Assembly (NCBI RefSeq): GCF_019145435.1 | Contig: NZ_JAHSTS010000002.1 | Location: 1,364,001 to 1,428,000, forward strand | Length of the DNA stretch: 64,000 bases | Direction of reading: 5' to 3' | Source: Pseudomonas ekonensis | GTDB taxonomy: Bacteria > Pseudomonadota > Gammaproteobacteria > Pseudomonadales > Pseudomonadaceae | Shown here: one piece after another, positions 8,444-18,124 of the stretch | Numbering within the stretch: position 1 is the stretch's first letter | How the letters are laid out: each line of letters opens with the position of its first letter | Translations under genes and position numbers: made by a program | The notes under the pieces: model-generated | Seen by the model: the letters and a program-made list of their open reading frames with translations, nothing else | Databases searched by the model: none | Told to the model about the DNA's origin: nothing

Positions 8444-9379
8444 ATGAACACCATGGTTCTGCCCCGGACGGCGCCGCTGCGCAGGGTGTCCGACCTGCTG
8501 TACCGCAAGCCCAACCTGTACCTGTCGCTGCTGCTGGTGCCGCCGCTGCTGTGGTTCGGCGCGATCTACCTGGGCTCGCTGCTGATGCTGCTGTGGCAGG
8601 GTTTCTACACCTTCGACGACTTCACCATGGCGGTCACCCCCGACCTGACCCTGGCCAACTTCGCGGCGCTGTTCCAGCCGTCGAACTTCGACATCATCCT
8701 GCGCACCCTGAGCATGGCGATCGCCGTGTCGGTGGCCAGCGCGGTCGTGGCGTTCCCGATCGCCTACTACATGGCGCGCTACACCACCGGCAAGACCAAG
8801 GCGTTCTTCTACATCGCGGTGATGATGCCGATGTGGGCCAGCTACATCGTCAAGGCCTACGCCTGGACGCTGCTGCTGGCCAAGGGCGGCGTGGCGCAGT
8901 GGTTCGTCCAGCACCTGGGCCTGGAACCGCTGCTGCAGGTGATCCTCGGGATTCCCGGCGTGGGCGGCAGCACGTTGTCCACCTCGCACCTGGGCCGGTT
9001 CATGGTGTTCGTCTACATCTGGCTGCCGTTCATGATCCTGCCGATCCAGGCCTCGCTGGAGCGCCTGCCGCCGTCGCTGCTGCAGGCCTCCGCCGACCTC
9101 GGCGCCAAGCCGCGCCAGACCTTCATGCAGGTGATCCTGCCGCTGTCGGTGCCGGGCATCGCCGCCGGCTCGATCTTCACGTTTTCCCTGACCCTGGGCG
9201 ACTTCATCGTGCCGCAGCTGGTGGGCCCGCCGGGCTATTTCGTCGGCAGCATGGTCTACGCCCAGCAAGGCGCCATCGGCAACATGCCCATGGCCGCGGC
9301 GTTCACCCTGGTGCCGATCGTGCTGATCGCGGTCTACCTGTCCATCGTCAAACGCCTGGGGGCCTTCGATGCACTCTGA
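8444..9379 (+). CDS. ydcU: YdcU-type ABC transporter permease
   Basis: A 311-residue integral membrane permease of the PotB class with about six transmembrane helices, the first near residues 27-50. The EAA-type loop that docks on the ATPase is visible near residues 207-225 ([19 protein letters not shown]). It starts one base after the ydcT stop and overlaps the start of ydcV by 11 bases, so the three are clearly co-translated. It forms the translocation pore together with YdcV. Confidence 0.92.
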   Translation: MNTMVLPRTAPLRRVSDLLYRKPNLYLSLLLVPPLLWFGAIYLGSLLMLLWQGFYTFDDFTMAVTPDLTLANFAALFQPSNFDIILRTLSMAIAVSVASAVVAFPIAYYMARYTTGKTKAFFYIAVMMPMWASYIVKAYAWTLLLAKGGVAQWFVQHLGLEPLLQVILGIPGVGGSTLSTSHLGRFMVFVYIWLPFMILPIQASLERLPPSLLQASADLGAKPRQTFMQVILPLSVPGIAAGSIFTFSLTLGDFIVPQLVGPPGYFVGSMVYAQQGAIGNMPMAAAFTLVPIVLIAVYLSIVKRLGAFDAL

Positions 9380-10178
9380 AAAAGCGTCCCTGGGTTTGCG
9401 CGCAGCCGCCTGGGGCGGGTTGGCGTTCCTGCACTTCCCGATCCTGATCATCTTCCTCTACGCCTTCAACACCGAAGACGCAGCGTTCAGCTTTCCGCCC
9501 AAGGGCTTCACCCTGCACTGGTTCAGCGTGGCCTTCGGGCGGCCCGACGTGCTGGAGGCGATCAAGCTGTCGCTGCAGATCGCGGCCATTGCCACGCTGA
9601 TCGCGCTGGTGCTCGGCACCCTGGCGTCGGCGGCGCTGTACCGCCGGGACTTCTTCGGCAAGCAGGGCATTTCGCTGATGCTGATCCTGCCGATCGCACT
9701 GCCGGGGATCATCACCGGGATCGCGCTGCTGGCGACCTTCAAGACGCTGGGGATCGAGCCGGGGATGTTCACCATCGTCACCGGCCACGCGACCTTCTGC
9801 GTGGTGATCGTCTACAACAACGTCATCGCCCGCCTGCGCCGCACGTCCCACAGCCTGATCGAGGCGTCGATGGACCTGGGCGCCGACGGCTGGCAGACCT
9901 TCCGCTACATCATCCTGCCCAACCTGGGCTCGGCGCTGCTCGCCGGCGGCATGCTGGCGTTCGCCCTGTCGTTCGACGAAATCATCGTCACCACCTTCAC
10001 CGCAGGCCACGAACGCACCCTGCCCCTGTGGCTGCTCAACCAGCTCAGCCGCCCGCGGGACGTGCCGGTGACCAACGTCGTGGCGATGCTGGTGATGCTG
10101 GTGACCATGCTGCCGATCCTGGGCGCCTACTACCTGACCCGGGGCGGCGAGAGCGTGGCGGGCAGCGGCGGCAAATGA
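9369..10178 (+). CDS. ydcV: YdcV-type ABC transporter permease
   Basis: A 269-residue PotC-class permease with about six transmembrane helices. The EAA loop is seen around residues 160-175 ([16 protein letters not shown]). It overlaps ydcU by 11 bases and is followed 80 bases later by patD, reproducing the E. coli order ydcS-ydcT-ydcU-ydcV-patD. It is the second half of the polyamine transport channel. Confidence 0.92.
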   Translation: MHSEKASLGLRAAAWGGLAFLHFPILIIFLYAFNTEDAAFSFPPKGFTLHWFSVAFGRPDVLEAIKLSLQIAAIATLIALVLGTLASAALYRRDFFGKQGISLMLILPIALPGIITGIALLATFKTLGIEPGMFTIVTGHATFCVVIVYNNVIARLRRTSHSLIEASMDLGADGWQTFRYIILPNLGSALLAGGMLAFALSFDEIIVTTFTAGHERTLPLWLLNQLSRPRDVPVTNVVAMLVMLVTMLPILGAYYLTRGGESVAGSGGK

Positions 10179-10258
10179 ACACCCGACAGACGCGCCCCAA
10201 TCCACAAGGGATCACTGGGATTGAGCAGAACAACAAAAGTGCTAGAGAGGACATGACC

Positions 10259-11683
10259 ATGCAAACGCAACTCCTGATCAACGGCCAGCTCGTCACCGGC
10301 GAAGGCCCGGCGCAACCGGTGCTCAACCCCGCCGTAGGCGACGTGCTGGCGCAGATCAACGAAGCCACCGAGGCCCAGGTCGATGCCGCCGTGCGCGCCG
10401 CCGATGCCGCCTTCGCCGCGTGGTCGCAGACCACCCCGAAAGACCGTTCGCTGCTGCTGCTCAAACTCGCCGACGCCATCGAAGCCCACGGCGAGGAACT
10501 GGCGAAGCTGGAATCGGACAACTGCGGCAAGCCCTACAGCGCCGCCCTGAACGACGAGATCCCGGCGATCGCCGACGTGTTCCGCTTCTTCGCCGGCGCC
10601 AGCCGTTGCCTGAGCGGCTCGGCCGGCGGCGAATACCTGCCCGGCCACACCTCGATGATCCGCCGCGACCCGGTGGGCGTGATCGCCTCCATCGCGCCAT
10701 GGAACTACCCGCTGATGATGGTCGCCTGGAAGATCGCCCCGGCCCTCGCCGCCGGCAACACCGTGGTGCTCAAGCCGTCGGAGCAGACCCCGCTGACCGC
10801 GCTGCGCCTGGCCCAGCTGGCGTCGGACATCTTCCCGGCCGGCGTGCTCAACCTGGTGTTCGGCCGCGGGCCGAGCGTCGGCCAGCCGCTGGTCACTCAC
10901 CCGAAAGTGCGCATGGTGTCGCTGACCGGCTCCATCGCCACCGGCGCCCACATCATCAGCGACACCGCCGAGAGCGTTAAACGCATGCACATGGAGCTGG
11001 GCGGCAAGGCCCCGGTGATCATCTTCGACGACGCCGACATCGACGCCGCCGTCGAAGGCATCCGCACCTTCGGCTTCTACAACGCCGGCCAGGACTGCAC
11101 CGCCGCGTGCCGCATCTACGCGCAGCAAGGCATCTACGACAAGTTCGTCGAGAAGCTCGGCGCCGCGGTCAGCACCATCAAGCATGGCTTGCAGAGCGAT
11201 CCTTCCACCGAACTGGGCCCGCTGATCACCGCCCAGCACCGCGACCGCGTGGCCGGGTTCGTCGAGCGTGCGGTGGCGCAGCCGCACATCCGGCTGGTCA
11301 CCGGCGGCAAGAAGGTCGAGGGCAACGGCTTCTTCTTCGAGCCGACGGTGCTGGCCGACGTGCAGCAGGACGACGAAATCGTGCGCCGCGAGGTGTTCGG
11401 CCCGGTGGTGTCGGTGACCAGGTTCACCGACGAGGCCCAGGCGCTGGAATGGGCCAACGATTCGGACTACGGCCTGGCGTCCTCTGTATGGACGGCGGAT
11501 GTAGGACGCGCCCATCGCCTGTCCGCCCGTTTGCAGTACGGCTGCACCTGGGTGAATACCCACTTCATGCTCGTCAGCGAAATGCCCCACGGCGGTCAGA
11601 AACTGTCCGGCTACGGCAAGGACATGTCCATGTACGGGCTGGAGGACTACACCACGGTTCGGCATGTGATGTTCAAGCACTAA
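10259..11683 (+). CDS. patD: Gamma-aminobutyraldehyde dehydrogenase PatD
   Basis: A 474-residue aldehyde dehydrogenase that oxidises 4-aminobutanal (from putrescine transamination) to GABA with [17 protein letters not shown] and the catalytic-cysteine region GQDCTAACR are all present, and the C-terminus [15 protein letters not shown] matches the E. coli enzyme closely. The ATG at 10259 is chosen over ATG 10253 because AGAGAGG at 10244-10250 lies eight bases from it, and the resulting [11 protein letters not shown] matches the usual PatD start. It is the distal gene of the ydc operon. Confidence 0.93.
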   Translation: MQTQLLINGQLVTGEGPAQPVLNPAVGDVLAQINEATEAQVDAAVRAADAAFAAWSQTTPKDRSLLLLKLADAIEAHGEELAKLESDNCGKPYSAALNDEIPAIADVFRFFAGASRCLSGSAGGEYLPGHTSMIRRDPVGVIASIAPWNYPLMMVAWKIAPALAAGNTVVLKPSEQTPLTALRLAQLASDIFPAGVLNLVFGRGPSVGQPLVTHPKVRMVSLTGSIATGAHIISDTAESVKRMHMELGGKAPVIIFDDADIDAAVEGIRTFGFYNAGQDCTAACRIYAQQGIYDKFVEKLGAAVSTIKHGLQSDPSTELGPLITAQHRDRVAGFVERAVAQPHIRLVTGGKKVEGNGFFFEPTVLADVQQDDEIVRREVFGPVVSVTRFTDEAQALEWANDSDYGLASSVWTADVGRAHRLSARLQYGCTWVNTHFMLVSEMPHGGQKLSGYGKDMSMYGLEDYTTVRHVMFKH

Positions 11684-11685
11684 AA

Positions 11686-11767
11686 GCATCGCTGGCAAGC
11701 CAGCTCCCACAAGGTTCAGTGCAGCTCTTGTGGGAGCTGCGGTGCGACGATTCGACTTGCCAGCGAT
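11686..11767. repeat. REP inverted pair
   Basis: GCATCGCTGGCAAGCCAGCTCCCACAAG (11686-11713, shown here only as a location; core GCTGGCAAGCCAGC) faces a diverged inverse copy ending ACTTGCCAGCGATG near 11767. It is the common Pseudomonas intergenic REP type. It may also end transcription of the patD operon. The remaining bases up to the permease at 11912 show nothing else recognisable. Confidence 0.8.
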
Positions 11768-11911
11768 GGAGTCACCTCGGTTTCAGGAAGGAAACCGGCA
11801 TTACGCACCACCAGGCATTCAAAACAATAACTACCGATCCGGGCGGCGCTCACCAAGCCCCGCCACGGTTTCGGCCATCCGGAATCTGCCGGTTTCACGG
11901 AGCAAACACAC

Positions 11912-13396
11912 ATGAGCGCGTCACCCGATCTCTCAGCCGCCGTCGCCGACAGCGATGCCGAACAGCTGCGTCAGTTGGGCTACACCTCCAACTTCAAACG
12001 CAGCATGAGCCTGTGGGAAAACTTCGCCCTGGGCTTCACCTACCTGTCGCCGGTCGTCGGCGTGTACACCCTGTTCGGCCTGTGCCTGGCGGCCGGCGGG
12101 CCGCCGATGTTCTGGGCCTACCTGCTGGTGGGCTGCGGCCAGTTGCTGGTGTGTCTGATCTTCGGCGAAGTGGTCTCGCAGTTCCCGATCTCCGGCGGCG
12201 TCTACCCGTGGGCCCGGCGCCTGGTGGGCAAGAAATGGGCATGGATGGTCGGCTGGATCTACTCCATCGCCCTGTGCGTGACCATCGCGGCGGTGGCGGT
12301 GGGCGCCGGCCCTTACCTGGCGGCCATGATGGGCTTCGAGCCGAGCAACAACACCAACATCGTCATCGCCCTGGCGCTCACGCTGTTCGCCACGCTGGTC
12401 AACCTCAGCGGCACCAAGACCCTGGCGCGCATCGCCATGTTCGGCTTCCTCTGCGAACTGGTCGGCGCGGTGATCGTCGGCGTGTACCTGCTGATCTTCG
12501 AACGCCACCAGTCGCTCGGCGTGCTGTTCGACACGTTCGACATCCGCGTCGACGGCTCCTACCTGCCGGCCTTCCTCACCGCCTCGCTGGCGGGGATGTT
12601 CCTCTACTACGGCTTCGAGGCCTGCGGCGACGTCGCCGAAGAGACCCCGAACCCGAGCAAGCGGATCCCGGTGGCCATGCGCATGACCATCTACATCGGC
12701 GGCATCGCGGCGATGTTCGCCTGCCTTGCGCTGATCCTCGCCGTGCCGGACATGCAGGCGGTGATCAACGGCACCGACAAAGACCCTGTCACCACCATCC
12801 TCAACAACGCCTTCGGCCCGGTGGGCTCGAAAGTGGTGATGGGCGTGGTGATGATTTCCTTCATCTCCTGCGTCATCAGCCTGCAAGCGGCGGCGAGCCG
12901 TCTGCTGTACTCCTACGCCCGTGACGAGATGGTGATCGGCAGCCGACTGCTGAAACGGATTTCTCCCACGACCCAGGTTCCGGTGGCGGCGCTGTTCGTG
13001 TCCGGCGTCCTGCCCGGCCTGATCATCGCCTTGGGCTTCTTCCTGCAAGACGCCGTGGCCACCATCGTCAGCTTCGCCGCCATCGGCATCTACCTGGCGT
13101 TCCAGATGATCGTGCTGGCGGCGCTGTACGCACGGAGCAAAGGCTGGAGGCCTGGCGGCAAGTTCACCCTCGGCGCCTGGGGCTGGCCGGTGAACATCGG
13201 CGCGCTGGTCTACGGCGTCGGGGCCATCGTCAACATGGCCTGGCCGCGCACGCCGGACGCGGCGTGGTACATCAACTACGCGATGGTGCTCAGCACCGCG
13301 GTCGTGGTGGGGCTGGGGCTGCTGTACATGTGGATCGGCAAGCCGTACGACCACGGCAAGGCGCCGGCCGGGGATGCGTGGAAGGTGGGACGCTGA
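11912..13396 (+). CDS. APC-family amino acid/polyamine permease
   Basis: A 494-residue transporter with about 12 transmembrane helices. The N-terminal part LGFTYLSPVVGVYTLF and the ISGGVYPWARRLVG segment (around residue 85) are typical of the amino acid-polyamine-organocation superfamily, and EEGG-type kinetics cannot be deduced. Placed after ydcSTUV-patD, it could import GABA, putrescine or a related amine; this is inferred from context. A terminator-like hairpin follows immediately. Confidence 0.85.
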   Translation: MSASPDLSAAVADSDAEQLRQLGYTSNFKRSMSLWENFALGFTYLSPVVGVYTLFGLCLAAGGPPMFWAYLLVGCGQLLVCLIFGEVVSQFPISGGVYPWARRLVGKKWAWMVGWIYSIALCVTIAAVAVGAGPYLAAMMGFEPSNNTNIVIALALTLFATLVNLSGTKTLARIAMFGFLCELVGAVIVGVYLLIFERHQSLGVLFDTFDIRVDGSYLPAFLTASLAGMFLYYGFEACGDVAEETPNPSKRIPVAMRMTIYIGGIAAMFACLALILAVPDMQAVINGTDKDPVTTILNNAFGPVGSKVVMGVVMISFISCVISLQAAASRLLYSYARDEMVIGSRLLKRISPTTQVPVAALFVSGVLPGLIIALGFFLQDAVATIVSFAAIGIYLAFQMIVLAALYARSKGWRPGGKFTLGAWGWPVNIGALVYGVGAIVNMAWPRTPDAAWYINYAMVLSTAVVVGLGLLYMWIGKPYDHGKAPAGDAWKVGR

Positions 13397-13403
13397 AGTC
13401 AAT

Positions 13404-13432
13404 CGCCCCGCAGCGGTGGAGGCTGCGGGGCG
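13404..13432 (+). terminator. Terminator after the APC permease
   Basis: A perfect 10-bp GC stem (CGCCCCGCAG at 13404-13413 with CTGCGGGGCG at 13423-13432) with a nine-base loop is followed by the weak T tract GTCTTTCG. It starts seven bases after the permease stop. Confidence 0.75.
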
Positions 13433-13547
13433 GTCTTTCGGGACGACTCATTTTTCGCAACACAATCAGGCGCGCTGAGACGGCAACGGCCGCTACAGTT
13501 TCGTCAGCCGTCGCACGCTCCCCGGTTGACGCTGGCACCACTCCGTC

Positions 13548-13673
13548 ATGCCTGATATCCGCGAACGGGTGGTGAGCCGGTATCCCTTCGTAGCGCCTTA
13601 CCGGTTGGTGCAAGGCCAGGTACAGGTGCTGCGCATTCTGCACCAACGCACAGAACGCCCACAGGATTGGTGA
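13548..13673 (+). pseudogene. ParE/RelE-type toxin remnant, C-terminal part
   Basis: Forty-one codons translate as MPDIRERVV, then SRYPFVAPYRL, then VQVLRILHQRTERP, which matches the C-terminal half of ParE/RelE toxins (the RE-hV-RYPF-YR-h-ILRVLH pattern). A stop codon (13527-13529) closes the frame just upstream, so the N-terminal half is absent from this frame. An alternative frame at about 13448-13547 reads AETATAATVSSAVARSPVDAG and could be the decayed N-terminal half after a frameshift. No antitoxin gene precedes it; the APC permease terminator lies directly upstream. I read this as a dead toxin, though a short functional peptide cannot be excluded. Confidence 0.6.
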
Positions 13674-13709
13674 ACCCGCCGCGCCGGGCGCGGCGGGTTG
13701 CCTTGCAGC

Positions 13710-13892
13710 TCAGAATCGCGAAACGCTGCGCATCGCGTCCACCAGGTAACGCATCGCGATCCGGTCGCTTTCCGACAGCTCGCGGTAGCGCTCCACCAGT
13801 TTCAGTTCCTCGGAGCTGAGCCTGCGTCTTCGCCGGCTGCCCAGGCAGGGAAAGATGCCCAACATTTCGGTGATGCCTTGTGCTTTTGCCAT
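13710..13892 (-). CDS. Conserved small protein, 60 residues
   Basis: Starts MAKAQGITEMLGIFPC, has an Arg-rich centre (SRRRRR) and a charged helical C-terminus (LKLVERYRELSESD, then IAMRYLVDAM). The C-terminal part resembles the tail of Pseudomonas XRE-type regulators, but there is no helix-turn-helix here. The start at 13892 is preceded by AGAAGGA about eight bases upstream, so translation is likely; in-frame starts farther upstream give an improbable extension. The product is unknown; I recall similar short proteins in the fluorescens group. Confidence 0.7.
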   Translation of the reverse strand: MAKAQGITEMLGIFPCLGSRRRRRLSSEELKLVERYRELSESDRIAMRYLVDAMRSVSRF

Positions 13893-13940
13893 GGACGATG
13901 TCCTTCTCCAATACGTCAAAGAATTTCCTGAAAACCGCAT

Positions 13941-14299
13941 CGCCCTGCTCCCTTCAGGAGCGATCTGAGCCCCCGCCGGCCCGACGGACCGTGGCCGGCC
14001 ATGCCCCTAGGATAGAAATTTAATCGGCGCTGGAAAGCGGTTTTTAGAGTAATTAATCGAAAAAAGCAGAAATGCCCTCTAAATCAGAAAACCCTGTCGG
14101 ACAAATTAACCGTAACGTCTTGTTTCATTGAGACGCTAGCGCCGTGCTATCAACGAATTTTGCAATTCAAGCGAACGGTTTAAGCTAGCGCGCATCTGTT
14201 TATAGTCCGCAGCGTTTGGCCGAAGGCTTGTCCGAACCCTCATCTCTGATCCAGCACGTGCCAGGAAAGGCGCGGGATTGCCCACGACAGGTTGTACTT
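13941..14299 (+). promoter_or_regulatory. AT-rich region upstream of opgD, no gene seen
   Basis: About 360 bases of markedly lower GC than the neighbours with no convincing coding frame. The stretch 14020-14130 contains several TTAATCG/TAATTAATC motifs. A candidate AlgU (sigma-22) promoter GAACGG (14173-14178), 16-base spacer, TCTGT (14195-14199) partly matches GAACTT-N16/17-TCTGA. This would suit an envelope-related gene such as opgD, but the match is partial. Confidence 0.35.
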
Positions 14300-15931
14300 A
14301 TGCACCGCAGGAATTTGCTCAAAGCGTCCATGGCCATTGCGGCCTACACCGGCCTTTCCGCCAGCGGCCTGCTGGCTGCCCGCGCCTGGGCCGCCAACGG
14401 CAGCGGCGCCGCCGACGGCGAAGCCCAGGCCTTCGATTTCGAGACGCTCAAGCGTCAGGCCAAGCAACTGGCCAGCAGCGGCTACCAGGACACCAAGCAA
14501 GTGCTGCCGCCGACCCTGGCGACCATGACCCCGCAGAACTTCAACGCCATCCGCTACGACGGCGAGCATTCGTTGTGGAAGGACAACAAGGGCCAGCTCG
14601 ACGTGCAGTTCTTCCACGTCGGCATGGGCTTTCGCCAGCCGGTGCGCATGTACAGCGTCGATGCCAAGACCCGCATGGCCCGCGAGGTGCACTTCCGGCC
14701 GTCGCTGTTCAACTACGAAAACACCTCGGTCGACACCCAGCAGCTCAAGGGCGACCTGGGCTTCGCCGGCTTCAAGCTGTTCAAGGCGCCGGAGCTGGAT
14801 CGCCACGACGTGGTGTCGTTCCTCGGCGCCAGCTACTTCCGCGCGGTGGACGCCACCGGCCAATACGGCCTGTCGGCCCGGGGCCTGGCCATCGACACCT
14901 ACGCCAAGAAGCGCGAAGAATTCCCTGACTTCACCAAGTTCTGGTTCGAGACCCCTGAGCAGAACGCCACCCGCTTCGTGGTCTACGCCCTGCTCGACTC
15001 GCCGAGCGCCACCGGCGCCTACCGCTTCGACATCGATTGCCAGGCCGAGCGCGTGGTGATGGAGGTCGACGCCCACGTCAACGCCCGCACCGCCATCGAC
15101 CAGCTGGGCATCGCGCCGATGACCAGCATGTTCAGCTGCGGCACCCACGAACGGCGCATGTGCGACACCATCCACCCGCAGATCCACGACTCGGACCGCC
15201 TGGCCATGTGGCGCGGCAACGGCGAGTGGATCTGCCGTCCGCTGAACAACCCGGCGACCCTGCAGTTCAACGCGTTTTCCGACAAGGATCCGAAAGGCTT
15301 CGGCCTGGTGCAGACCGACCACGAGTTCGCCAACTACCAGGACACCGTGGACTGGTACAGCCGTCGCCCGAGCCTGTGGGTCGAGCCGACGACCCCTTGG
15401 GGCGAAGGTTCGGTCGACCTGCTGGAGATCCCGACCACCGGCGAGACCATGGACAACATCGTGGCCTTCTGGACGCCGAAGAAACCGGTGGCCGCCGGCG
15501 ACTCGCTGAACTACGGCTACAAGCTCTACTGGAGCGCCCTGCCGCCGGTCGGCACGCCGCTGGCACGGGTGCATGCAACCCGCTCCGGCATGGGCGGCTT
15601 CACCGAGGGCTGGGCGCCGGGCGAGCACTACCCTGAGGTCTGGGCCCGCCGCTTTGCCGTGGACTTCACCGGCGGCGGCCTGGAGCGCCTGCCCCAGGGC
15701 ACCGGAATCGAACCGGTGGTGACCTGCTCCAACGGCAAGGTGCAGGACTTCAGCGTGCTGGCGCTGGACGACATCAAGGGCTACCGGATCCTGTTCGACT
15801 GGTACCCGACCAACGACAGCGTGGATCCGGTGGAACTGCGCCTGTTCATCCGCACCAACGACCGCACGCTGAGCGAGACCTGGCTGTACCAGTACTTCCC
15901 GCCGGCGCCGGACAAGCGCAAGTACACCTGA
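14300..15931 (+). CDS. opgD: Glucan biosynthesis protein D (OpgD/MdoD)
   Basis: A 543-residue periplasmic protein for osmoregulated periplasmic glucan synthesis. The N-terminus [12 protein letters not shown] is a twin-arginine signal (RRNLLK), the export route known for OpgD. The mature body is the MdoG/OpgG-type fold, with recognisable segments such as [17 protein letters not shown] and [22 protein letters not shown] 14300 is chosen because it puts the twin-arginine motif at residues 3-4; longer in-frame starts would bury it. The length agrees with the family. Confidence 0.93.
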   Translation: MHRRNLLKASMAIAAYTGLSASGLLAARAWAANGSGAADGEAQAFDFETLKRQAKQLASSGYQDTKQVLPPTLATMTPQNFNAIRYDGEHSLWKDNKGQLDVQFFHVGMGFRQPVRMYSVDAKTRMAREVHFRPSLFNYENTSVDTQQLKGDLGFAGFKLFKAPELDRHDVVSFLGASYFRAVDATGQYGLSARGLAIDTYAKKREEFPDFTKFWFETPEQNATRFVVYALLDSPSATGAYRFDIDCQAERVVMEVDAHVNARTAIDQLGIAPMTSMFSCGTHERRMCDTIHPQIHDSDRLAMWRGNGEWICRPLNNPATLQFNAFSDKDPKGFGLVQTDHEFANYQDTVDWYSRRPSLWVEPTTPWGEGSVDLLEIPTTGETMDNIVAFWTPKKPVAAGDSLNYGYKLYWSALPPVGTPLARVHATRSGMGGFTEGWAPGEHYPEVWARRFAVDFTGGGLERLPQGTGIEPVVTCSNGKVQDFSVLALDDIKGYRILFDWYPTNDSVDPVELRLFIRTNDRTLSETWLYQYFPPAPDKRKYT

Positions 15932-15952
15932 GGCTTTGCGGCGCCCTGACCG

Positions 15953-16048
15953 GCGCCATCGCCAGCAGGCTGGCGCCCACAGGGTTTGCGGTGACCGCAG
16001 ACTCCGCATTCACCCCGGTTCCTTGTGGGAGCCAGCCTGCCGGCGAAG
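15953..16048. repeat. REP inverted pair after opgD
   Basis: CCATCGCCAGCAGGCTGGCG (from 15956) and the inverse TGTGGGAGCCAGCCTGCCGG (ending near 16043) flank about 40 bases of unique sequence. This lies between the convergent genes opgD and the acetyltransferase. Confidence 0.8.
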
Positions 16049-16083
16049 GGGCCCTGCGTCCGACATCGTCGCCGGCAGCCGGC

Positions 16084-16617
16084 TCAGTCCAGCGGGCAAT
16101 ACAGGTGAATGTCCAGCGGCTCAAGCTCGAACAGTTCGGGATCAGGCCGCTCCACCAACCGGCACCCCTGGCGCAGATAGAACTCCACGGTATTGCGCGA
16201 CTCGGTGGCCGACACGTACAGCGCCTGCGCCCCCGTTTCCCGTCCCTGCCCGCAGGCCAGGGCAAACAGCCGCGAGCCCAGCCCGCGCCCCCGCCAGCCA
16301 TGGCTGATGTGCAAGAACTTCAACTGGCGCATGCGCAGGTTCCCGTTGCGCAGGACCCGGTTATCCACAACCGCCGCCGCCACCAGCGCCTCCCCGTCGA
16401 ACACCCCGTGGAACCAGCCGCCGCGCCGCAAGCACTCCGCCAGCGTCAGCGCATCGCGCCGGGCCTCGCCTTCCGGCCATCCGCGCATGTCGTAGTGCAC
16501 CGGGTACAGCACCAGTTCACCGTTCTCCAGGCGATAGCACTGTTCGATCAGTTCGGTGCGGTCGATCAGCGCCAACAGCGGCAGATCACCTTCGGTCAGG
16601 GCGCGTTCGGTCAGCAT
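16084..16617 (-). CDS. GNAT-family N-acetyltransferase
   Basis: A 177-residue protein with the GNAT acetyl-CoA-binding motif A at about residues 103-122 (LKFLHISHGWRGRGLGSRLF), carrying the RGRGLG form of the R/Q-x-x-G-x-G/A signature, and a later ATESRNTVEFYLRQGC segment that fits motif B. The substrate cannot be told. It is convergent with opgD and separated from the Old Yellow Enzyme gene by a bidirectional terminator, so it is probably transcribed alone. Confidence 0.85.
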   Translation of the reverse strand: MLTERALTEGDLPLLALIDRTELIEQCYRLENGELVLYPVHYDMRGWPEGEARRDALTLAECLRRGGWFHGVFDGEALVAAAVVDNRVLRNGNLRMRQLKFLHISHGWRGRGLGSRLFALACGQGRETGAQALYVSATESRNTVEFYLRQGCRLVERPDPELFELEPLDIHLYCPLD

Positions 16618-16662
16618 GCGGGGCTCATTCCTTTGCGTTCACGTTTCGGCGGGCCAGAAAAA

Positions 16663-16688
16663 ACCCGCCGTACCTGCGGCGGGTCTTT
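16663..16688 (-). terminator. Rho-independent terminator after the Old Yellow Enzyme gene
   Basis: ACCCGCCG (16663-16670) pairs with CGGCGGGT (16677-16684) around a six-base loop. An A-run (AGAAAAAA) on the left and TCTTTAT on the right allow it to work in both directions. It lies downstream of the minus-strand gene at 16711. Confidence 0.8.
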
Positions 16689-16710
16689 ATAGGCCGCAGC
16701 GGGCCTGCGA

Positions 16711-17817
16711 TCAATCCCGCAGGTCAGACTCGTGGATCGGCTGGTCGCGGTGGGTTGCGCGCTGGTACTGCGCCGGCCAGGTCGCCTTGCGCCCGCCCAG
16801 GTCGTCGTCGGCGTGCAGCGGCCAGTAAGGGTCGCGCAGCAGTTCGCGGGCAAGGAAGATGATGTCGGCCTGACAGGTGCGCAGGATGTGCTCGGCCTGG
16901 GCCGGCTCGGTGATCATGCCCACGGTGCCGGTGGAAATCCCCGACTCCTTGCGCACCCGCTCGGCGAACCGGGTCTGGTAGCCGGGCCCCACGGGGATCT
17001 CGGCGTTCGCGGCGGTGCCGCCCGACGACACATCGACCAGATCGGCGCCCAGGGCCTTCAGGCGCCGCGCCAGCTCCACGGTTTCGTCCGGGTTCCAGCC
17101 GTCCTCCACCCAGTCGGTGGCCGACACCCGGACGAACACCGGCAACTCCTGCGGCCACACCGCCCGCACCGCCTCGGTGACTTGCAGCACCAGGCGGATG
17201 CGGTTCTCGAACGAGCCGCCGTACTGGTCCCGGCGCTGGTTGCTCAACGGCGACAGGAACTGATGCAGCAGATAGCCATGGGCGGCATGCACCTCGGCCA
17301 CCTTGAACCCCGCCGCCAGCGCTCGCCTGGCTGCCGCGACGAAGGCCTGGACGACCTCGGCGATCTGCCCTTCATCAAGCTGCCGGGGCTGGGTGTGCTG
17401 CGGGTCGAAGGCGATCGGCGACGGCCCCACCGGCGTCCAGCCGCCGTCCGCCGGCTTGACGCTGCCGTGCTTGCCCAGCCACGGGCGGAAGGTGCTGGCC
17501 TTGCGCCCGGCATGGGCCAGCTGAATGCCGGCCACGGCGCCCTGGGCGGTGATGAACCGGGTGATGCGTTGCAGGGGTTCGATCTGCTCGTCGTTCCACA
17601 GGCCGAGGTCCTGCGCGGTGATCCGGCCGTCAGCGGTGACGGCCGTGGCTTCGGTGAACACCAGGCCGGCGCCGCCCACCGCGCGGCTGCCGAGGTGCAC
17701 CAGATGCCAGTCGTTGGCCAGGCCGTCGACGCTGGAGTACTGGCACATCGGTGACACGGCGATGCGGTTGGGCAGGGTCAGTTGGCGAAGGGTAAAGGGC
17801 TCAAGCAGCAGACTCAT
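16711..17817 (-). CDS. NADH:flavin oxidoreductase, Old Yellow Enzyme family (XenA/YqjM-like)
   Basis: A 368-residue FMN enzyme that reduces activated C=C bonds with NAD(P)H. N-terminal LPNRIAVSPMCQYS contains the Cys of the YqjM/XenA (thermophilic-like) class, followed by DWHLVHLGSRAVGGAGLV, QLAHAGRK, and EVHAAHGYLLHQFLSP with its paired histidines that bind the substrate. FMN contacts near residues 300-340 (STGTVGMI, then FLARELLRDP) are present. GAGAGG seven bases upstream supports the start. The physiological substrate is unknown; XenA itself acts on xenobiotics and quinone-like compounds. Confidence 0.9.
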   Translation of the reverse strand: MSLLLEPFTLRQLTLPNRIAVSPMCQYSSVDGLANDWHLVHLGSRAVGGAGLVFTEATAVTADGRITAQDLGLWNDEQIEPLQRITRFITAQGAVAGIQLAHAGRKASTFRPWLGKHGSVKPADGGWTPVGPSPIAFDPQHTQPRQLDEGQIAEVVQAFVAAARRALAAGFKVAEVHAAHGYLLHQFLSPLSNQRRDQYGGSFENRIRLVLQVTEAVRAVWPQELPVFVRVSATDWVEDGWNPDETVELARRLKALGADLVDVSSGGTAANAEIPVGPGYQTRFAERVRKESGISTGTVGMITEPAQAEHILRTCQADIIFLARELLRDPYWPLHADDDLGGRKATWPAQYQRATHRDQPIHESDLRD

Positions 17818-18124
17818 GGGGCACCTCTCAATTCAGTGGGCAGGCTCCAGGGTTCTGTTTGAAAAGTCGACGAGTGACAGGAAAGGATGCAGCGCCCGCC
17901 CCCGCGGGCAAAAAACTCGACAAGACGTCACAAGGCCAATCAAGCAGTGTTTAGAGCCTAGACGACATCCGGGGAGGATGGCGGCGTCCCGCAAGCTTTC
18001 GCTGCCCTGTGGAGAGGGAGCGTGTTCCCGCCGGGCGGCGAAGCCGCCCCAATCCGCGGGCAACAGTTGACGACGGCGGCGCCGCCGGGCGGGAGCAAGC
18101 GCCCTCGCCACAAAGCCCTTGGCG
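17818..18124. other. Intergenic region with REP-like GC hairpins
   Basis: No gene is seen. About 18005-18060 reads as inverted GC-rich material (GGGAGCGTGTTCCC, GGCGGCGAAGCCGCC) and about 18065-18118 as another partial REP (GCGGGAGCAAGCGCCCTCGCC). The left part is unique and probably carries the promoter of the oxidoreductase gene. Confidence 0.55.
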
